From: Candidatus Rokuibacteriota bacterium
GTDB taxonomy: Bacteria > Methylomirabilota > Methylomirabilia > Rokubacteriales > CSP1-6
Assembly: GCA_016193045.1 (NCBI GenBank)
Contig: JACPSW010000059.1
Coordinates: 1-49,382 of the forward strand
Direction of reading: 5' to 3'
Length of the DNA stretch: 49,382 nucleotides
Positions 25,298 to 34,206 of the stretch are shown piece by piece. The notes under the pieces were generated by a model. That model was not told where the DNA came from. It saw only the letters and a program-made list of their open reading frames with translations, and ran no database searches. Every line of letters begins with the position of its first letter. Within the stretch, counting starts at the first letter, position 1. The position numbers were made by a program, and so were the translations under genes.

Positions 25298-26032
25298 CTA
25301 GCCCCGGCGGGGCCGGGAGGGGTAGATCACATCCTCGGCGTGCTCGTACATCCAGTCCACCTCCGCCTGCCCGAGGGCACGGAGCTCCGCGCCCCGGAGC
25401 GCCGCGAGTCGCTCGGCCAGGATGTTCCGGCGGACCTCCGAGGTGAGCGTGTTCAGACGGTGGTAGGCCTCGGAGATGGTCCGCCCGAGCGTCGTGATCC
25501 CGTGGTTCTCCATGATGACGGCATTGGTGTGCTGGATGAACTCCTTGATGGGCCCGACGTCCTGCTCCACGTTGATGTGGGAAGGCACGAGGTGGGGCGG
25601 CTTGGCCATCACGTAGGGAAATTCGAGAGAGAGGACCTTCAGCTCCTTGAACGCCCCCGAGGCGAAGAACGCGATGGTCTCGTCGTGGTGGACGTGGATG
25701 ACCCCGTTGATGTCCGGGCGCAGGCGGAGGATCTCCCGGTTGAGCTGATGCCCCACGCTGGTCGGCACCGTCCCCTGGAGCAGCCGCCCCGTGGGGATGT
25801 CGGTGACGACCACGTTGTCGAGGGTCATCTCCTCCAGGGAGACCTCGGCGTGCTTGGTGTAGGCGACGCCGTCCGGAAAGCCCGGACGGGGGACCCGGAT
25901 GGCGATGTTGCCGAGGGAGTTGTGGATGTACCCCCGCGCCACGATCATCCGCGCGTAGCGCAGAAGCAGCGTGCCGATCCCCTCGTCGAAGCGAACCCGT
26001 GGCGTGCGCCGTGAGCGACCCGATCGCGCCAT
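25298..26032 (-). CDS. Class II aldolase/adducin-domain protein
   Basis: I chose the ATG at 26032 (MARSGRSRRTPRVRFDEG), giving 244 residues. The zinc site is suggested by NGVIHVHHDET with two histidines and by NHGITTLG with a third. The fold is that of fuculose-phosphate aldolase and ribulose-phosphate epimerase, but many members are decarboxylases or dehydratases. It is transcribed away from the dioxygenase pair from a shared 120-base region, so coordinated control is plausible. Confidence 0.88.
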   Translation of the reverse strand: MARSGRSRRTPRVRFDEGIGTLLLRYARMIVARGYIHNSLGNIAIRVPRPGFPDGVAYTKHAEVSLEEMTLDNVVVTDIPTGRLLQGTVPTSVGHQLNREILRLRPDINGVIHVHHDETIAFFASGAFKELKVLSLEFPYVMAKPPHLVPSHINVEQDVGPIKEFIQHTNAVIMENHGITTLGRTISEAYHRLNTLTSEVRRNILAERLAALRGAELRALGQAEVDWMYEHAEDVIYPSRPRRG

Positions 26033-26094
26033 GCTCCTCCCTCCTGGCCGTGCCGGCCCGTTCGCGGACCCCTCTGCCTCCAGGGTACCACCCC

Positions 26095-26123
26095 TTGACT
26101 TGGCCCCCCAATGCTGCGATAAC
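26095..26123 (+). promoter_or_regulatory. Candidate promoter for the dioxygenase-LIV operon
   Basis: TTGACT (26095-26100), 17 bases, then GATAAC (26118-26123), with TAACCA two bases later as an alternative. Start near 26131 leaves about 22 bases to the ATG, with AAGGGGG as ribosome-binding site. Confidence 0.55.
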
Positions 26124-26152
26124 CAATCCCACCCAGGGAAGGGGGCACTGAC

Positions 26153-26650
26153 ATGCACCAGTACTTTACGCGGTTCGGATCCCTCGAGCGGTACGAGAAG
26201 GGCGGTGTCGAGGTCATCAACGACGACCCCAGGAACTACGTGTTCTCGAACATCTTCGAGGTGGCGTCGAAGGCGAGGCCGTACGAGAAGGTGGCCGTCG
26301 GCAAGAACCTCGAGTACGTCATCGAGGCGATCCGGGCGGAGGGCACCTCCGAGTGGCGCGCCCCCGGGCACGACGAGTTCGCCCTCGTGATGGACGGGGA
26401 GGTCGAGATCCGGCTCCTGAAGCTCGACAATCCATCCGTCGTGCCGCCGGGGACCCACGGCTCGGTCGCGCTCAAGGGCGCGCCGGCGGGGCGCAAGATG
26501 GGGGTGGTCCGCGCGCGGCGCGGCCACATGACGCTGCTTCCCGTGGGCGCGGCCTATCAATTTCACGGCAATCGTCCGGGCGTGGTCCTGCTCCAGACGA
26601 TCGCCGGGAAAGACACGACCGAGCGGTGGGCGGACATCTGCCAGAAGTGA
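26153..26650 (+). CDS. hapC: Hydroquinone 1,2-dioxygenase-type small subunit (HapC/PnpC-like)
   Basis: The 165-residue cupin-like protein begins MHQYFTRFGSLERYEKGG and has a beta-rich core (DEFALVMDGEVEIRLLKL, then RRGHMTLLPVGAAYQFHGN). It precedes, by 13 bases, a large subunit with the hydroquinone-dioxygenase metal-ligand pattern. In Pseudomonas HapCD/PnpCD a subunit of about 18 kDa pairs with one of about 38 kDa, as here. The small subunit is thought to stabilise the large; direct assignment relies on the partner. Confidence 0.75.
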   Translation: MHQYFTRFGSLERYEKGGVEVINDDPRNYVFSNIFEVASKARPYEKVAVGKNLEYVIEAIRAEGTSEWRAPGHDEFALVMDGEVEIRLLKLDNPSVVPPGTHGSVALKGAPAGRKMGVVRARRGHMTLLPVGAAYQFHGNRPGVVLLQTIAGKDTTERWADICQK

Positions 26651-26663
26651 GGAGGAGACGCGC

Positions 26664-27650
26664 ATGACCACCTCAACGCTCCCCGAGATCGGATCCGTCG
26701 AGCCGAACCAGCACGGCTACCGGAGCTTTTCCCTCGGGAAGTTCGCGTTCGCCCGCGACGAGTACTTCGCCTACATCCAATGGCCGAAGGGCCACCACCT
26801 CATGCCCGTCGATGCCTTCCTGCGCGCGCTCCAGCGTGATATCGCGTGGGGCTTCTTCTACGGGATCGTGAACTTCGACGGCGTCATCGGGACTCTCAAC
26901 CACTACGGAACCGTCGATCTCTTCGCCGGCCGGTATAACGCGCACTACCGGAAGGCCGGGCTCGACTACGTCGAGAACTTCAAGACCCCGCTGATCCAGC
27001 GCGTCTTCGAGGCGATGCTCGACGACTGGACCAACGCCACCTTCGATCCTTTCGCCAGCCCCGAGGAGACCGGGACGGCATTCGGTCCCAAGAACGGCAA
27101 TAACAAGGAGGCGATCACCCGGCATCGCGTGACGGCCAAGCGCATGGTGGGCGCGCCGGGCGACGAGCCCCTCCGCACCGACGACAACGGGTTCCCCGTC
27201 AACCGGGGATTCGGCGATGTGCCCCAGGACGCGCCCGACCTCAAACCCGAGCCGGGATTCGAGGACGAGGTCGTCGCGTTCAACCTCTTCGCCTACCTGT
27301 CCCGCTCGGACGTGACGTGGAACCCCTCGGTCGTCTCGGTATGCAAGAACAGTCTCTACTGCCCCACCACGGAGGAGTACATCCTGCCGATCATCCACGG
27401 CAACGACCGGGTGGAGTGGTTCGTCCAGCTCAGCGACGAGATTCACTGGGAGGTCGAAGATCGCGAGACGGGCGCCGCCCGGGCGCGGGTCACCATGAAG
27501 CCGGGGGACGTCGCGGCGATGCCGGCGGACATCCGCCACCGGGGGTTCGCGCCGAAGCGCTCGATGCTCCTGGTCTGGGAGAACGCGTCGCCGGAGATCC
27601 CGGCTCTGATCGCACAAGGTAAGCTCCCGACGAACCCGGTCCAGTTCTAG
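26664..27650 (+). CDS. hapD: Hydroquinone 1,2-dioxygenase-type large subunit (HapD/PnpD-like)
   Basis: The 328-residue protein carries IIHGNDRVEWF and DIRHRGF. This gives H245, N247, E251 and H292. From memory, PnpD of a p-nitrophenol degrader uses H256, N258, E262 and H303 for Fe(II); the spacing is the same (offset 11 throughout). Such enzymes open hydroquinone to 4-hydroxymuconic semialdehyde with O2. No semialdehyde dehydrogenase or maleylacetate reductase is in the window, so the true substrate may differ. It is followed by a complete LIV-type importer, suggesting uptake of the substrate or precursor. Confidence 0.8.
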   Translation: MTTSTLPEIGSVEPNQHGYRSFSLGKFAFARDEYFAYIQWPKGHHLMPVDAFLRALQRDIAWGFFYGIVNFDGVIGTLNHYGTVDLFAGRYNAHYRKAGLDYVENFKTPLIQRVFEAMLDDWTNATFDPFASPEETGTAFGPKNGNNKEAITRHRVTAKRMVGAPGDEPLRTDDNGFPVNRGFGDVPQDAPDLKPEPGFEDEVVAFNLFAYLSRSDVTWNPSVVSVCKNSLYCPTTEEYILPIIHGNDRVEWFVQLSDEIHWEVEDRETGAARARVTMKPGDVAAMPADIRHRGFAPKRSMLLVWENASPEIPALIAQGKLPTNPVQF

Positions 27651-27690
27651 TCCGGGGCACACTCACACCGCTGAACCAGGAGGGAGTGCC

Positions 27691-28869
27691 ATGAGGCACA
27701 CACGCATCGCCGGAATCCTCCTTTCGGCCATTCTCGTCGGGGGGCTGGCAGTCCCCGCCGGGTGGGCCCAGCAGGACCCCGTCAAGATCGGGGTCATCCA
27801 GCCACTCTCGGGACCCGTCGCCGCCTCCGGCAACTACGTGCGAATGGGGACGGAGATCGCCCGGGACTGGATCAACGCCCGGGGCGGCGTCCTGGGGCGG
27901 CAGATCCAGCTCGTCATCGAGGACAACAAGTCGGACCCCAAGGAGGCCGCCAGCGCCGCGGAGAAGCTCATCGTCCGCGACAAGGTTCCGGCCATCATGG
28001 GTGCCTGGGGCAGCTCGATGACCCTCGCCGTCATGCCGAAGCTCGAGGAGTACGGCGTGCCCATGGTCGTCGAGACCTCGAGCGCCGCCTCCATCACCAA
28101 GAAAGGCAACCCGTGGGTCTTCCGCATCAGCCCGCCGAGCGAGATGGAGGCCCTCGGCCTTGGGAAGTACCTGGGTGACCTGGGAGTCAAGCGGGCCGAC
28201 TTCCTGGCCGTGAACACGGACTGGGGGCGGGGCGCGGTCGCCGCGTTCGGAGACATCCTGAAGAAGCGGGGCGCGAACGTCGGCGCCGTCGAGTTCATGG
28301 AGCAGGCCGCCACCGACATGAGCGCCCAGATCACCAAGATCCGGGGCACCGGCGGCGACACGCTCTTCCTGACCACGAGCGTCGAGCAGATCACGCTCGT
28401 GCTGAAGCAGGGCCAGGAGCAGCGGCTGGGACGCAAGATCGTCACCACCGGCGGCAGCTCCTCCCCCGATCAGCTGGTCAGGCAGGCCGGGGCCGCGGCC
28501 GAGGGGACCTACCACATCCTCTTCTTCCTCCCCTGGTTCCCGGAGGCGATGCCGGACGGCAAGCTGGCGAAGGCCTTCGTGGACGAGTGGACCAAGCGGG
28601 GGCATCCCTTCGCCGGGTTGACCGAGGGGTTCAGGGGCCACGACGGGATCCTGACGATCGTCGAGGCCATCCGCACCGCCGGGAAGGCCGAGGCGAAGGC
28701 GATTCAAGCGGCCCTCTGGAAGGTCAGCCTGATGGGCGTCAACGGCCCGATCAAGTTCGCCAAGGACGGGCCGCCCGGCAAGGAGAGCGGCCAGAGCCAG
28801 CCGAGTATCTTCGTCGTCCAGATCAAAGGCGGGAAAGTCACGCTGCCGGCCTTCATGGCCAAGAAGTAG
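27691..28869 (+). CDS. LIV-type ABC transporter substrate-binding protein
   Basis: The 392-residue periplasmic protein has a Sec signal (ILLSAILVGGLAVPAGWAQ) and a LivJ/Peripla_BP_6 body: VKIGVIQPLSGPVAASG, ARDWINARGGVLGRQIQLV, AGEKL-like region and GAWGSSMTLAVMPKLEEYGVP. This family binds amino acids, amides, short acids or aromatics. It is preceded by AGGAGGG and follows the dioxygenase pair by 40 bases. A strong stem-loop separates it from the permease genes. Confidence 0.94.
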   Translation: MRHTRIAGILLSAILVGGLAVPAGWAQQDPVKIGVIQPLSGPVAASGNYVRMGTEIARDWINARGGVLGRQIQLVIEDNKSDPKEAASAAEKLIVRDKVPAIMGAWGSSMTLAVMPKLEEYGVPMVVETSSAASITKKGNPWVFRISPPSEMEALGLGKYLGDLGVKRADFLAVNTDWGRGAVAAFGDILKKRGANVGAVEFMEQAATDMSAQITKIRGTGGDTLFLTTSVEQITLVLKQGQEQRLGRKIVTTGGSSSPDQLVRQAGAAAEGTYHILFFLPWFPEAMPDGKLAKAFVDEWTKRGHPFAGLTEGFRGHDGILTIVEAIRTAGKAEAKAIQAALWKVSLMGVNGPIKFAKDGPPGKESGQSQPSIFVVQIKGGKVTLPAFMAKK

Positions 28870-28886
28870 CAGCGCTCGCGGGGCGC

Positions 28887-28956
28887 CTCCCTCACCTGTC
28901 CCTCTCTCCTTCATCCTCTCCCCCCGCGGGGGAGAGGGAAGGGTGAGGGGGGGAGG
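28887..28956. repeat. Palindromic intergenic repeat, family B, copy 3
   Basis: CCTCCCTCACC and GGTGAGGGGGGGAGG (28887-28897; 28942-28956) flank an inner pair CCTCTCCCCC/GGGGGAGAGG near 28915-28937. It lies between the binding-protein gene and the first permease gene of this LIV operon, where a stem-loop can protect the abundant upstream message and damp downstream expression. Confidence 0.75.
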
Positions 28957-28991
28957 CAAAGCTGAGGGGGGCGCTCCCCTCCTCTCCCCCC

Positions 28992-29864
28992 GTGGAGGAG
29001 TTCCTCCAGCACATCCTGAACGGCCTGATCCTGGGCGGCACCTACGCGCTCCTGGGCATCGGCCTCACGCTCATCTTCGGCATCATGAACGTCGTGAACT
29101 TCGCCCACGGGGAGTTCTACACCCTGGGGGCGTACACGACCTTCCTCTTCCTCGCGCTCCTCGAGACCAACTTCTTCCTCGCCCTGCTGGGCGCGGTCGC
29201 CTCCGGGATCCTCCTCGGGGCGATCTGCGAGCGCCTCCTCCTCCGCCCGCTCCTCGGGGAGTCCATCGACACGACCATGCTCGTGATGATCGGGGTCTGG
29301 ATCGCGATGCAGAATGCCGAGCTCACCCTATGGGGCGGCGTGGCCAAGAGCATCGACCATCCCTTCCCCCAGCCGCCGCTGACCCTGGGCCCGCTCTCGG
29401 TGGCGCCGCTCAGGCTCTTCGTCCTGGGCGCGGCGGTCCTTCTCATCGCCGGCTCGCATCTCTTGATCCACCGGACGCGCCTGGGCCGGGCCATGCGGGC
29501 GACCTTCCAGGATCGGGAGACGGCGGCCCTCATGGGCGTGGACATCCACCGGATCCACACGGTGACCTTCGCCTTCGGCTCGGGCCTGGCCGCGGGCGCC
29601 GGAGCCCTCCTCGGGCCCGTCTTCGTCGTCTACCCGGCCATGGGGGATCCGGCGGCCCTTAAGGCCTTCGTCGTCGTCATCCTGGGGGGCCTCGGGAACT
29701 TCGCGGGGGCCACGCTCGGCGGCCTGATCCTCGGGATCGCCGAGGAGCTCGGCGCGGGGTACATCTCGTCGGGCTACCGCGATGCCGTCGGCTTCGCCAT
29801 CATCATCCTGGTCCTCCTCCTCCGGCCCTCGGGCCTCTTCGCCCGGGCCGAGCGTGTGGGATGA
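28992..29864 (+). CDS. LIV-type ABC transporter permease (LivH-like)
   Basis: The 290-residue protein is a multi-pass membrane permease. It begins at GTG 28992 (MEEFLQHILNGLILGGTYAL), followed by IGLTLIFGIMNVVNFAHGEFY, the typical LivH segment, and ends with LGGLGNFAGATLGGLILGI. The cytoplasmic GVDIHRIHT segment fits the ATPase-docking region. It overlaps the LivM-like gene (ATGA). Confidence 0.95.
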   Translation: MEEFLQHILNGLILGGTYALLGIGLTLIFGIMNVVNFAHGEFYTLGAYTTFLFLALLETNFFLALLGAVASGILLGAICERLLLRPLLGESIDTTMLVMIGVWIAMQNAELTLWGGVAKSIDHPFPQPPLTLGPLSVAPLRLFVLGAAVLLIAGSHLLIHRTRLGRAMRATFQDRETAALMGVDIHRIHTVTFAFGSGLAAGAGALLGPVFVVYPAMGDPAALKAFVVVILGGLGNFAGATLGGLILGIAEELGAGYISSGYRDAVGFAIIILVLLLRPSGLFARAERVG

Positions 29865-30820
29865 GGCGGGTCGGCCTCGGCGTCCTGGGGGCGCTCCTCC
29901 TCGCGGCGCCGTTCTGGGTGTGGAACCCCTACTACGTCCATATCCTGATCATGGCCGGGATCTTCACGATCCTGGCGCTCTCGCTGAACCTCCTCCTGGG
30001 CTACACAGGCCAGCTCTCGCTGGGCCACGCCGCGTTCTTCGGCATCGGGGCCTACACCTCCGCCCTCCTCGCGCTCCGCCTCGACTGGCCGGCCTGGGCC
30101 GGCTTCGTGGCCGCCGTGCTCGTGGCCGGCCTGGCCGGCTACGGGGTCGGGAAGGTCTCGCTGAAGCTCCGCGGCGCCTACTTCGTCCTCGTGACGATCA
30201 GCTTCGCCGGCGTCATCTACCTGGTGAGCGTCAACTGGATGGAACTCACGAACGGCCCCCTCGGGCTCCCCGGCGTGCCGCCCTTCGAGGTGGCCGTCGC
30301 CGGGCTCTTCGAGCTCTCGTTCCGGAGCAAGCCGGCCTTCTATTACCTCGTCCTGGGGGTCGCGGCGCTCGCCTACCTGGTTTGCCGCCGCCTCGTCAGC
30401 TCGCGGATCGGCCGGGCCTTCATCGCCCTCCGGGAGAACGAAGCCCTGGCCGAGTCGGTGGGGATCGACGGCACGCGCTACCTGGTCCTGGCCGCGGTGG
30501 TGAGCGCCGCCATGGCCGGCGCCGCGGGGAGCCTGTACGCGCACTACACGCGCTTCGTGAGCCCCGAGGTCTTCCTCTTCACCTACACGGTCACCATGGT
30601 GATCATGGTCGTCGCGGGGGGAAAGGGGACGCTGGCCGGGCCCGTGGTGGGCGCCGTGCTGTTCACGGTGCTGCCGGAGGCGCTCCGGGAGGTGACCTCC
30701 TGGCAGTGGCAGATGCTCCTCTACGGAGTCCTCCTCATCCTGACCGTCTTCTTCCTTCCCAAGGGCGTGGTCCCGGCCCTCGAGACCTGGCTCCGGGAGC
30801 GGCGCGCCATCCGCCCATGA
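29861..30820 (+). CDS. LIV-type ABC transporter permease (LivM-like)
   Basis: The 319-residue second permease shows LSLNLLLGYTGQLSLGHAAFFGIGAY in two halves, KLRGAYFVLVTISFAGV, and AFIALRENEALAESVGID, the LivM docking region, then VAGGKGTLAGPVVGAVLF. It overlaps the LivH-like gene and is followed by repeat A and the LivG-like gene, so the operon is continuous except for that element. Confidence 0.95.
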   Translation: MRRVGLGVLGALLLAAPFWVWNPYYVHILIMAGIFTILALSLNLLLGYTGQLSLGHAAFFGIGAYTSALLALRLDWPAWAGFVAAVLVAGLAGYGVGKVSLKLRGAYFVLVTISFAGVIYLVSVNWMELTNGPLGLPGVPPFEVAVAGLFELSFRSKPAFYYLVLGVAALAYLVCRRLVSSRIGRAFIALRENEALAESVGIDGTRYLVLAAVVSAAMAGAAGSLYAHYTRFVSPEVFLFTYTVTMVIMVVAGGKGTLAGPVVGAVLFTVLPEALREVTSWQWQMLLYGVLLILTVFFLPKGVVPALETWLRERRAIRP

Positions 30821-30855
30821 GACACCGTGCCGCACACTCGAAGCATCGAGGGCAG

Positions 30856-30928
30856 GTTCGAGCGCGGGCTTGGCCCGCGCAATCCTTGGGGGGAGGAGTC
30901 GGAAGGGGGGCGGAGCCCCCCTCCGAGG
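30856..30928 (+). repeat. 73-bp two-hairpin element, family A, copy 3
   Basis: Hairpin 1 GCGCGGGC/GCCCGCGC (30862-30869, 30873-30880) has loop TTG; hairpin 2 is unchanged from the other copies. The element ends at 30928, four bases before the LivG-like ATG at 30933, and its GAGG is the only visible ribosome-binding sequence for that gene. Confidence 0.92.
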
Positions 30929-30932
30929 AACA

Positions 30933-31687
30933 ATGAGCCTCCGGGTCGAGGAGATGGCGGTCCACTTCGGCGGGGTCGCGGCCCTGGCCGACGTGAGCTT
31001 CGAGGTCGAGGCCGGGAGGATCACGAGCATGATCGGCCCCAACGGGGCAGGCAAGACGACTGCCTTCAACGTCATCACCGGGTTCCTCAGACCGCTCCGG
31101 GGGCGCGTCCTCTACGAGGGCGATCCTCTCACCGGGCTGAAACCCTTTCAGATTGCAGAACGGGGGATCGTCAGGACGTTTCAGAAGACCAACGTCTTTC
31201 CCCAGACCGCCGTCCTCGACAACGTGATGATCGGCCTCCACCTCCGGGAGCGGGCCGGGCTCGCCGCGATCCTCCTCCGCCGACGACGGGTCAGGGAGGA
31301 GGAGGCGACGCTGGCGGCGCTGGCCGAGGAGATCCTGGCCTTCGTCGGCCTCGCCCACCGACGGCGCGAACCCGCCGGCGCCCTCCCGTTCGGCGAGCAG
31401 CGCCTGCTTGAGCTGGCGATCGCCCTGGCCGCCCGACCCCGGCTCCTGCTCCTCGACGAGCCGGCCTCGGGAATGAACCCGGCCGAGAAGACCGCCGTGA
31501 TGGGTCTGATCCGGCGAATCCGGGAGCAGGGCGTGACGGTCTTCCTGGTGGAGCACGACATGCGGCTGGTCATGGGGATCTCCGACCGGGTCATCGTCCT
31601 CCACCTCGGCAGGGTGATCGCCCAGGGAGCGCCCGGTGAGGTCCAGAGCGATCCGCAGGTGATCAGCGCCTACCTGGGAGGCCGCTG

Positions 31688-31688
<1 letters not shown>
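30933..31688 (+). CDS. LIV-type ABC transporter ATP-binding protein (LivG-like)
   Basis: ATG 30933 gives 251 residues starting MSLRVEEMAVHFGGVAAL, the family norm; a longer frame would translate repeat A. Walker A is GPNGAGKTT, the Q-loop is in IVRTFQKTNVFP, the signature region is LPFGEQRLLELAIAL, Walker B is LLLLDEPASGMNP and the H-loop is VEHDMRLVMG. All are intact. It overlaps the LivF-like gene by one base (TGATG). Confidence 0.95.
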
Positions 31689-32347
<659 letters not shown>

Positions 32348-32479
32348 CGATTCCGGGACAGGCCGTCGGCGCCCAGCAGTTTCCACGCCGCATTTCTGAC
32401 CCGTCCTTGACCGCTGCTGGTCAGGGGACTAAGCTCACGGCGTCCCTCTTTACCGACCCGGCTCGCGGGAGGCTCTCGC

Positions 32480-33490
32480 ATGCAGTGTTCTCGCCGCCCA
32501 GGGAAGAGACCCACCGTCGTCGCGCTGATCGTCACCCTGGCCCTCGGCATCCTCCTGGCGCCGCTCGCCGCCGGGGCGCAGCCGGCGGGGAAGGTCGCCC
32601 GGATCGGATATCTGTCACTCCGGTCGTCCGGGCCGAACGAGTACGTTGACGCATTCCTGCAAGGGCTGCGCGAGCACGGCTACGTGGTGGGACAGAACAT
32701 CGTGATCGAGTACCGCTGGGCGGCGGGGCGGCCCGATCGGCTTCGCGACCTCGCGGCCGAATTGGTCCGCCTGAAGGTTGACATCATCGTGGCGTCGGCG
32801 ACACCGGTGATCCAGGCCGCCAAGGACGCAACCAGGACGATCCCCATCGTCATGGCGGCAGCCCCCGATCCCATTGCGACCGGCCTGGTGGCCAGTCTCG
32901 CGCGACCGGGAGGCAACATCACCGGTTTGTCCATTCTCTCGACCGAGCTGGCGGGGAAGTGGCTGCAGCTCATCAAAGAGCTGGTGCCGGGCGCCACGCG
33001 CGTGGCCGTCCTCGCACAAGGGCCCAGTCTGGGGACGCAGCTCCTGTTCCGAGAGCTGCAAGCGGCAGCTCGGGTCGTGGGCGTCCAGCTTCAGCTGCTG
33101 GAGGTGCGGGGCCCCGACGACTTCGACAGCGCCTTCGCGGCGATGAAGCGAGAAGGCGCCGGGGCTCTCATCGTGCAGGCGTCACCACTGTCGGTTGCGC
33201 ATCCGAAAGTGATTGCGGAACTGGCGGCCAAGCACCGATTGGCGGCGATGTACGGGGTGCGGGTGTTTGTGGATGAGGGGGGGCTCGTCAGCTACGGTCC
33301 GAGCTTGTTGGACATGTTCCGGCGCGCGGCCGTATACGTGGACAAGATCCTCAAAGGCGCCAAGCCCGCCGACCTGCCCGTGGAGCAGCCAACGAAGTTC
33401 GAGATGGTCGTGAACCTCAAGACCGCCAGAGCCCTCGGCCTGACAATCCCCCAGTCCGTCCTCATCCGGGCCGACCACGTGATCCAGTGA
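32480..33490 (+). CDS. Orphan ABC transporter substrate-binding protein (TrpX/ABC_sub_bind family)
   Basis: The 336-residue protein has a signal peptide (VVALIVTLALGILLAPLAAGAQ) and the ABC_sub_bind layout: RIGYLSLRSSGPNEYVDAFLQGL, VVGQNIVIEYRWAAGRPDRL, and AAPDPIATGLVASLARPGGNITGLS. No permease or ATPase is adjacent on this side, so it may serve a distant transporter; such stand-alone genes are frequent in metabolically versatile soil bacteria. A weak TTGACC/TAAGCT pair at 32407-32435 could be its promoter. Ligand unknown. Confidence 0.9.
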   Translation: MQCSRRPGKRPTVVALIVTLALGILLAPLAAGAQPAGKVARIGYLSLRSSGPNEYVDAFLQGLREHGYVVGQNIVIEYRWAAGRPDRLRDLAAELVRLKVDIIVASATPVIQAAKDATRTIPIVMAAAPDPIATGLVASLARPGGNITGLSILSTELAGKWLQLIKELVPGATRVAVLAQGPSLGTQLLFRELQAAARVVGVQLQLLEVRGPDDFDSAFAAMKREGAGALIVQASPLSVAHPKVIAELAAKHRLAAMYGVRVFVDEGGLVSYGPSLLDMFRRAAVYVDKILKGAKPADLPVEQPTKFEMVVNLKTARALGLTIPQSVLIRADHVIQ

Positions 33491-33576
33491 CCCCTGCCCG
33501 ACGCTGCCTCCCGAAAACTGGCCTGTTCCGCGATGAAATCCGCCTAGCCGTGTAAGGCACCCGCCCGGAGCTTGCC

Positions 33577-33606
33577 TTGACAGGTAGCAGCGACCCCTGC
33601 TAACGT
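33577..33606 (+). promoter_or_regulatory. Possible promoter of hicBA
   Basis: TTGACA (33577-33582) is perfect; TAACGT (33601-33606) follows after 18 bases with only three matches to TATAAT. Transcription would start close to GTG 33614, so a leaderless antitoxin message is possible. Confidence 0.35.
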
Positions 33607-33838
33607 GCCTTTGGTGACGACCTACCGCTTCTCCGTCGTGATCGAAAAGGATGAGAATGGATACTTCGGCGTGTGCCCGAGCCTCCAGGGGTGCTACACG
33701 CAGGGGGATACGTACGAGGAGGTTCTGGCGAACCTCAAAGACGCGATTCCCCTCCACGTCGAGGACCGGCTGGAGGCCGGGGAGGAAATTCCTCAGCCGG
33801 AGATCGTTACCCTTACGTCCCTCGACGTCGCCGTGTGA
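33605..33838 (+). CDS. hicB: HicB-family antitoxin
   Basis: The 77-residue protein has the HicB partial RNase-H fold: YRFSVVIEKDENGYFGVCPSLQGCYTQGDT, split by the expected conserved GYF and P-LQGC residues, then EEVLANLKDAI. There is no DNA-binding domain at the C-terminus, as in short HicB forms. The first GTG is at 33605; GTG 33614 would also fit (start MTTYRF). It overlaps the hicA start (GTGA). HicB normally neutralises the HicA RNase. Confidence 0.85.
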   Translation: MPLVTTYRFSVVIEKDENGYFGVCPSLQGCYTQGDTYEEVLANLKDAIPLHVEDRLEAGEEIPQPEIVTLTSLDVAV

Positions 33839-34074
33839 CCCCGAAACTTCCCCGCGTCACCGCCGCCGAGGCCATCCACGCACTAGAGCGAGCCGGCTTC
33901 ACGCTCTCCCGTCAGAGCGGCAGTCACAAGATCTACAAGAATACCGCCGGCTGCCGAGTCACCGTTCCGTACCATGCTGGCACGATTCTCCATCCCAAGG
34001 TATTGCGGAGTATCCTCGGACCTTACCCCGGAGCAGTTCCGCGCGCTGCTGTAGTGCGGCACGACACCGGATGA
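33835..34074 (+). pseudogene. hicA: HicA-family toxin with a frameshifted C-terminus
   Basis: From GTG 33835 the frame gives MTPKLPRVTAAEAIHALERAG, then SGSHKIYK with the catalytic H31, VTVPYHAG and ILHPKVLRSIL. After LRSIL the frame runs into an unrelated tail (GPYPGAV...) and stops at 34074. In the next frame the same bases read LTPEQFRALL and stop at TAG 34052-34054, the normal HicA ending. An indel around 34015-34022 is therefore likely. The toxin core is present, so partial activity cannot be excluded; a sequencing error is the alternative. Confidence 0.75.
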
Positions 34075-34125
34075 GGCACTTTCAGCAAGGTTCATTCCCG
34101 CGCGGCTTACGGGACTTCGCTCGAC

Positions 34126-34171
34126 AGGACTGAAAATCCTCGTGTCGGCGGTTTACTCAATCCGGGCACCA
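34126..34171 (+). pseudogene. tRNA-Phe(GAA) 3'-half remnant
   Basis: Bases 34126-34140 form an anticodon arm with loop CTGAAAA (anticodon GAA) between AGGA and TCCT; the next bases CGTGTC then GGCGGTT are those of a bacterial tRNA-Phe variable loop and T-arm entry. The T-loop and 3' strand are degraded, but a CCGGGCACCA-like end (34162-34171) follows. There is no matching 5' half upstream. tRNA 3' halves are typical scars of integrase-mediated insertion, and this one sits directly after hicBA. Confidence 0.7.
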
Positions 34172-34177
34172 TATAAT
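34172..34177 (+). promoter_or_regulatory. Candidate -10 element for the molybdenum hydroxylase gene
   Basis: A perfect TATAAT lies 30-36 bases before the start codons. TTTACT (34152-34157) is a weak upstream partner at a short 14-base spacing. The sequence abuts the CCA-like end of the tRNA remnant. A GAGGAGCC ribosome-binding site follows at about 34198. Confidence 0.4.
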
Positions 34178-34206
34178 GTCATCCCTCTGAGACCCACGAG
34201 GAGCCG

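Noticed and set aside
32405..32426. Hairpin with an 8-bp stem after the first LIV operon, considered as a terminator
   Set aside because: The stem is convincing but no T-tract follows; the same bases may instead be a -35 element (TTGACC) for the next gene, so no terminator is claimed.
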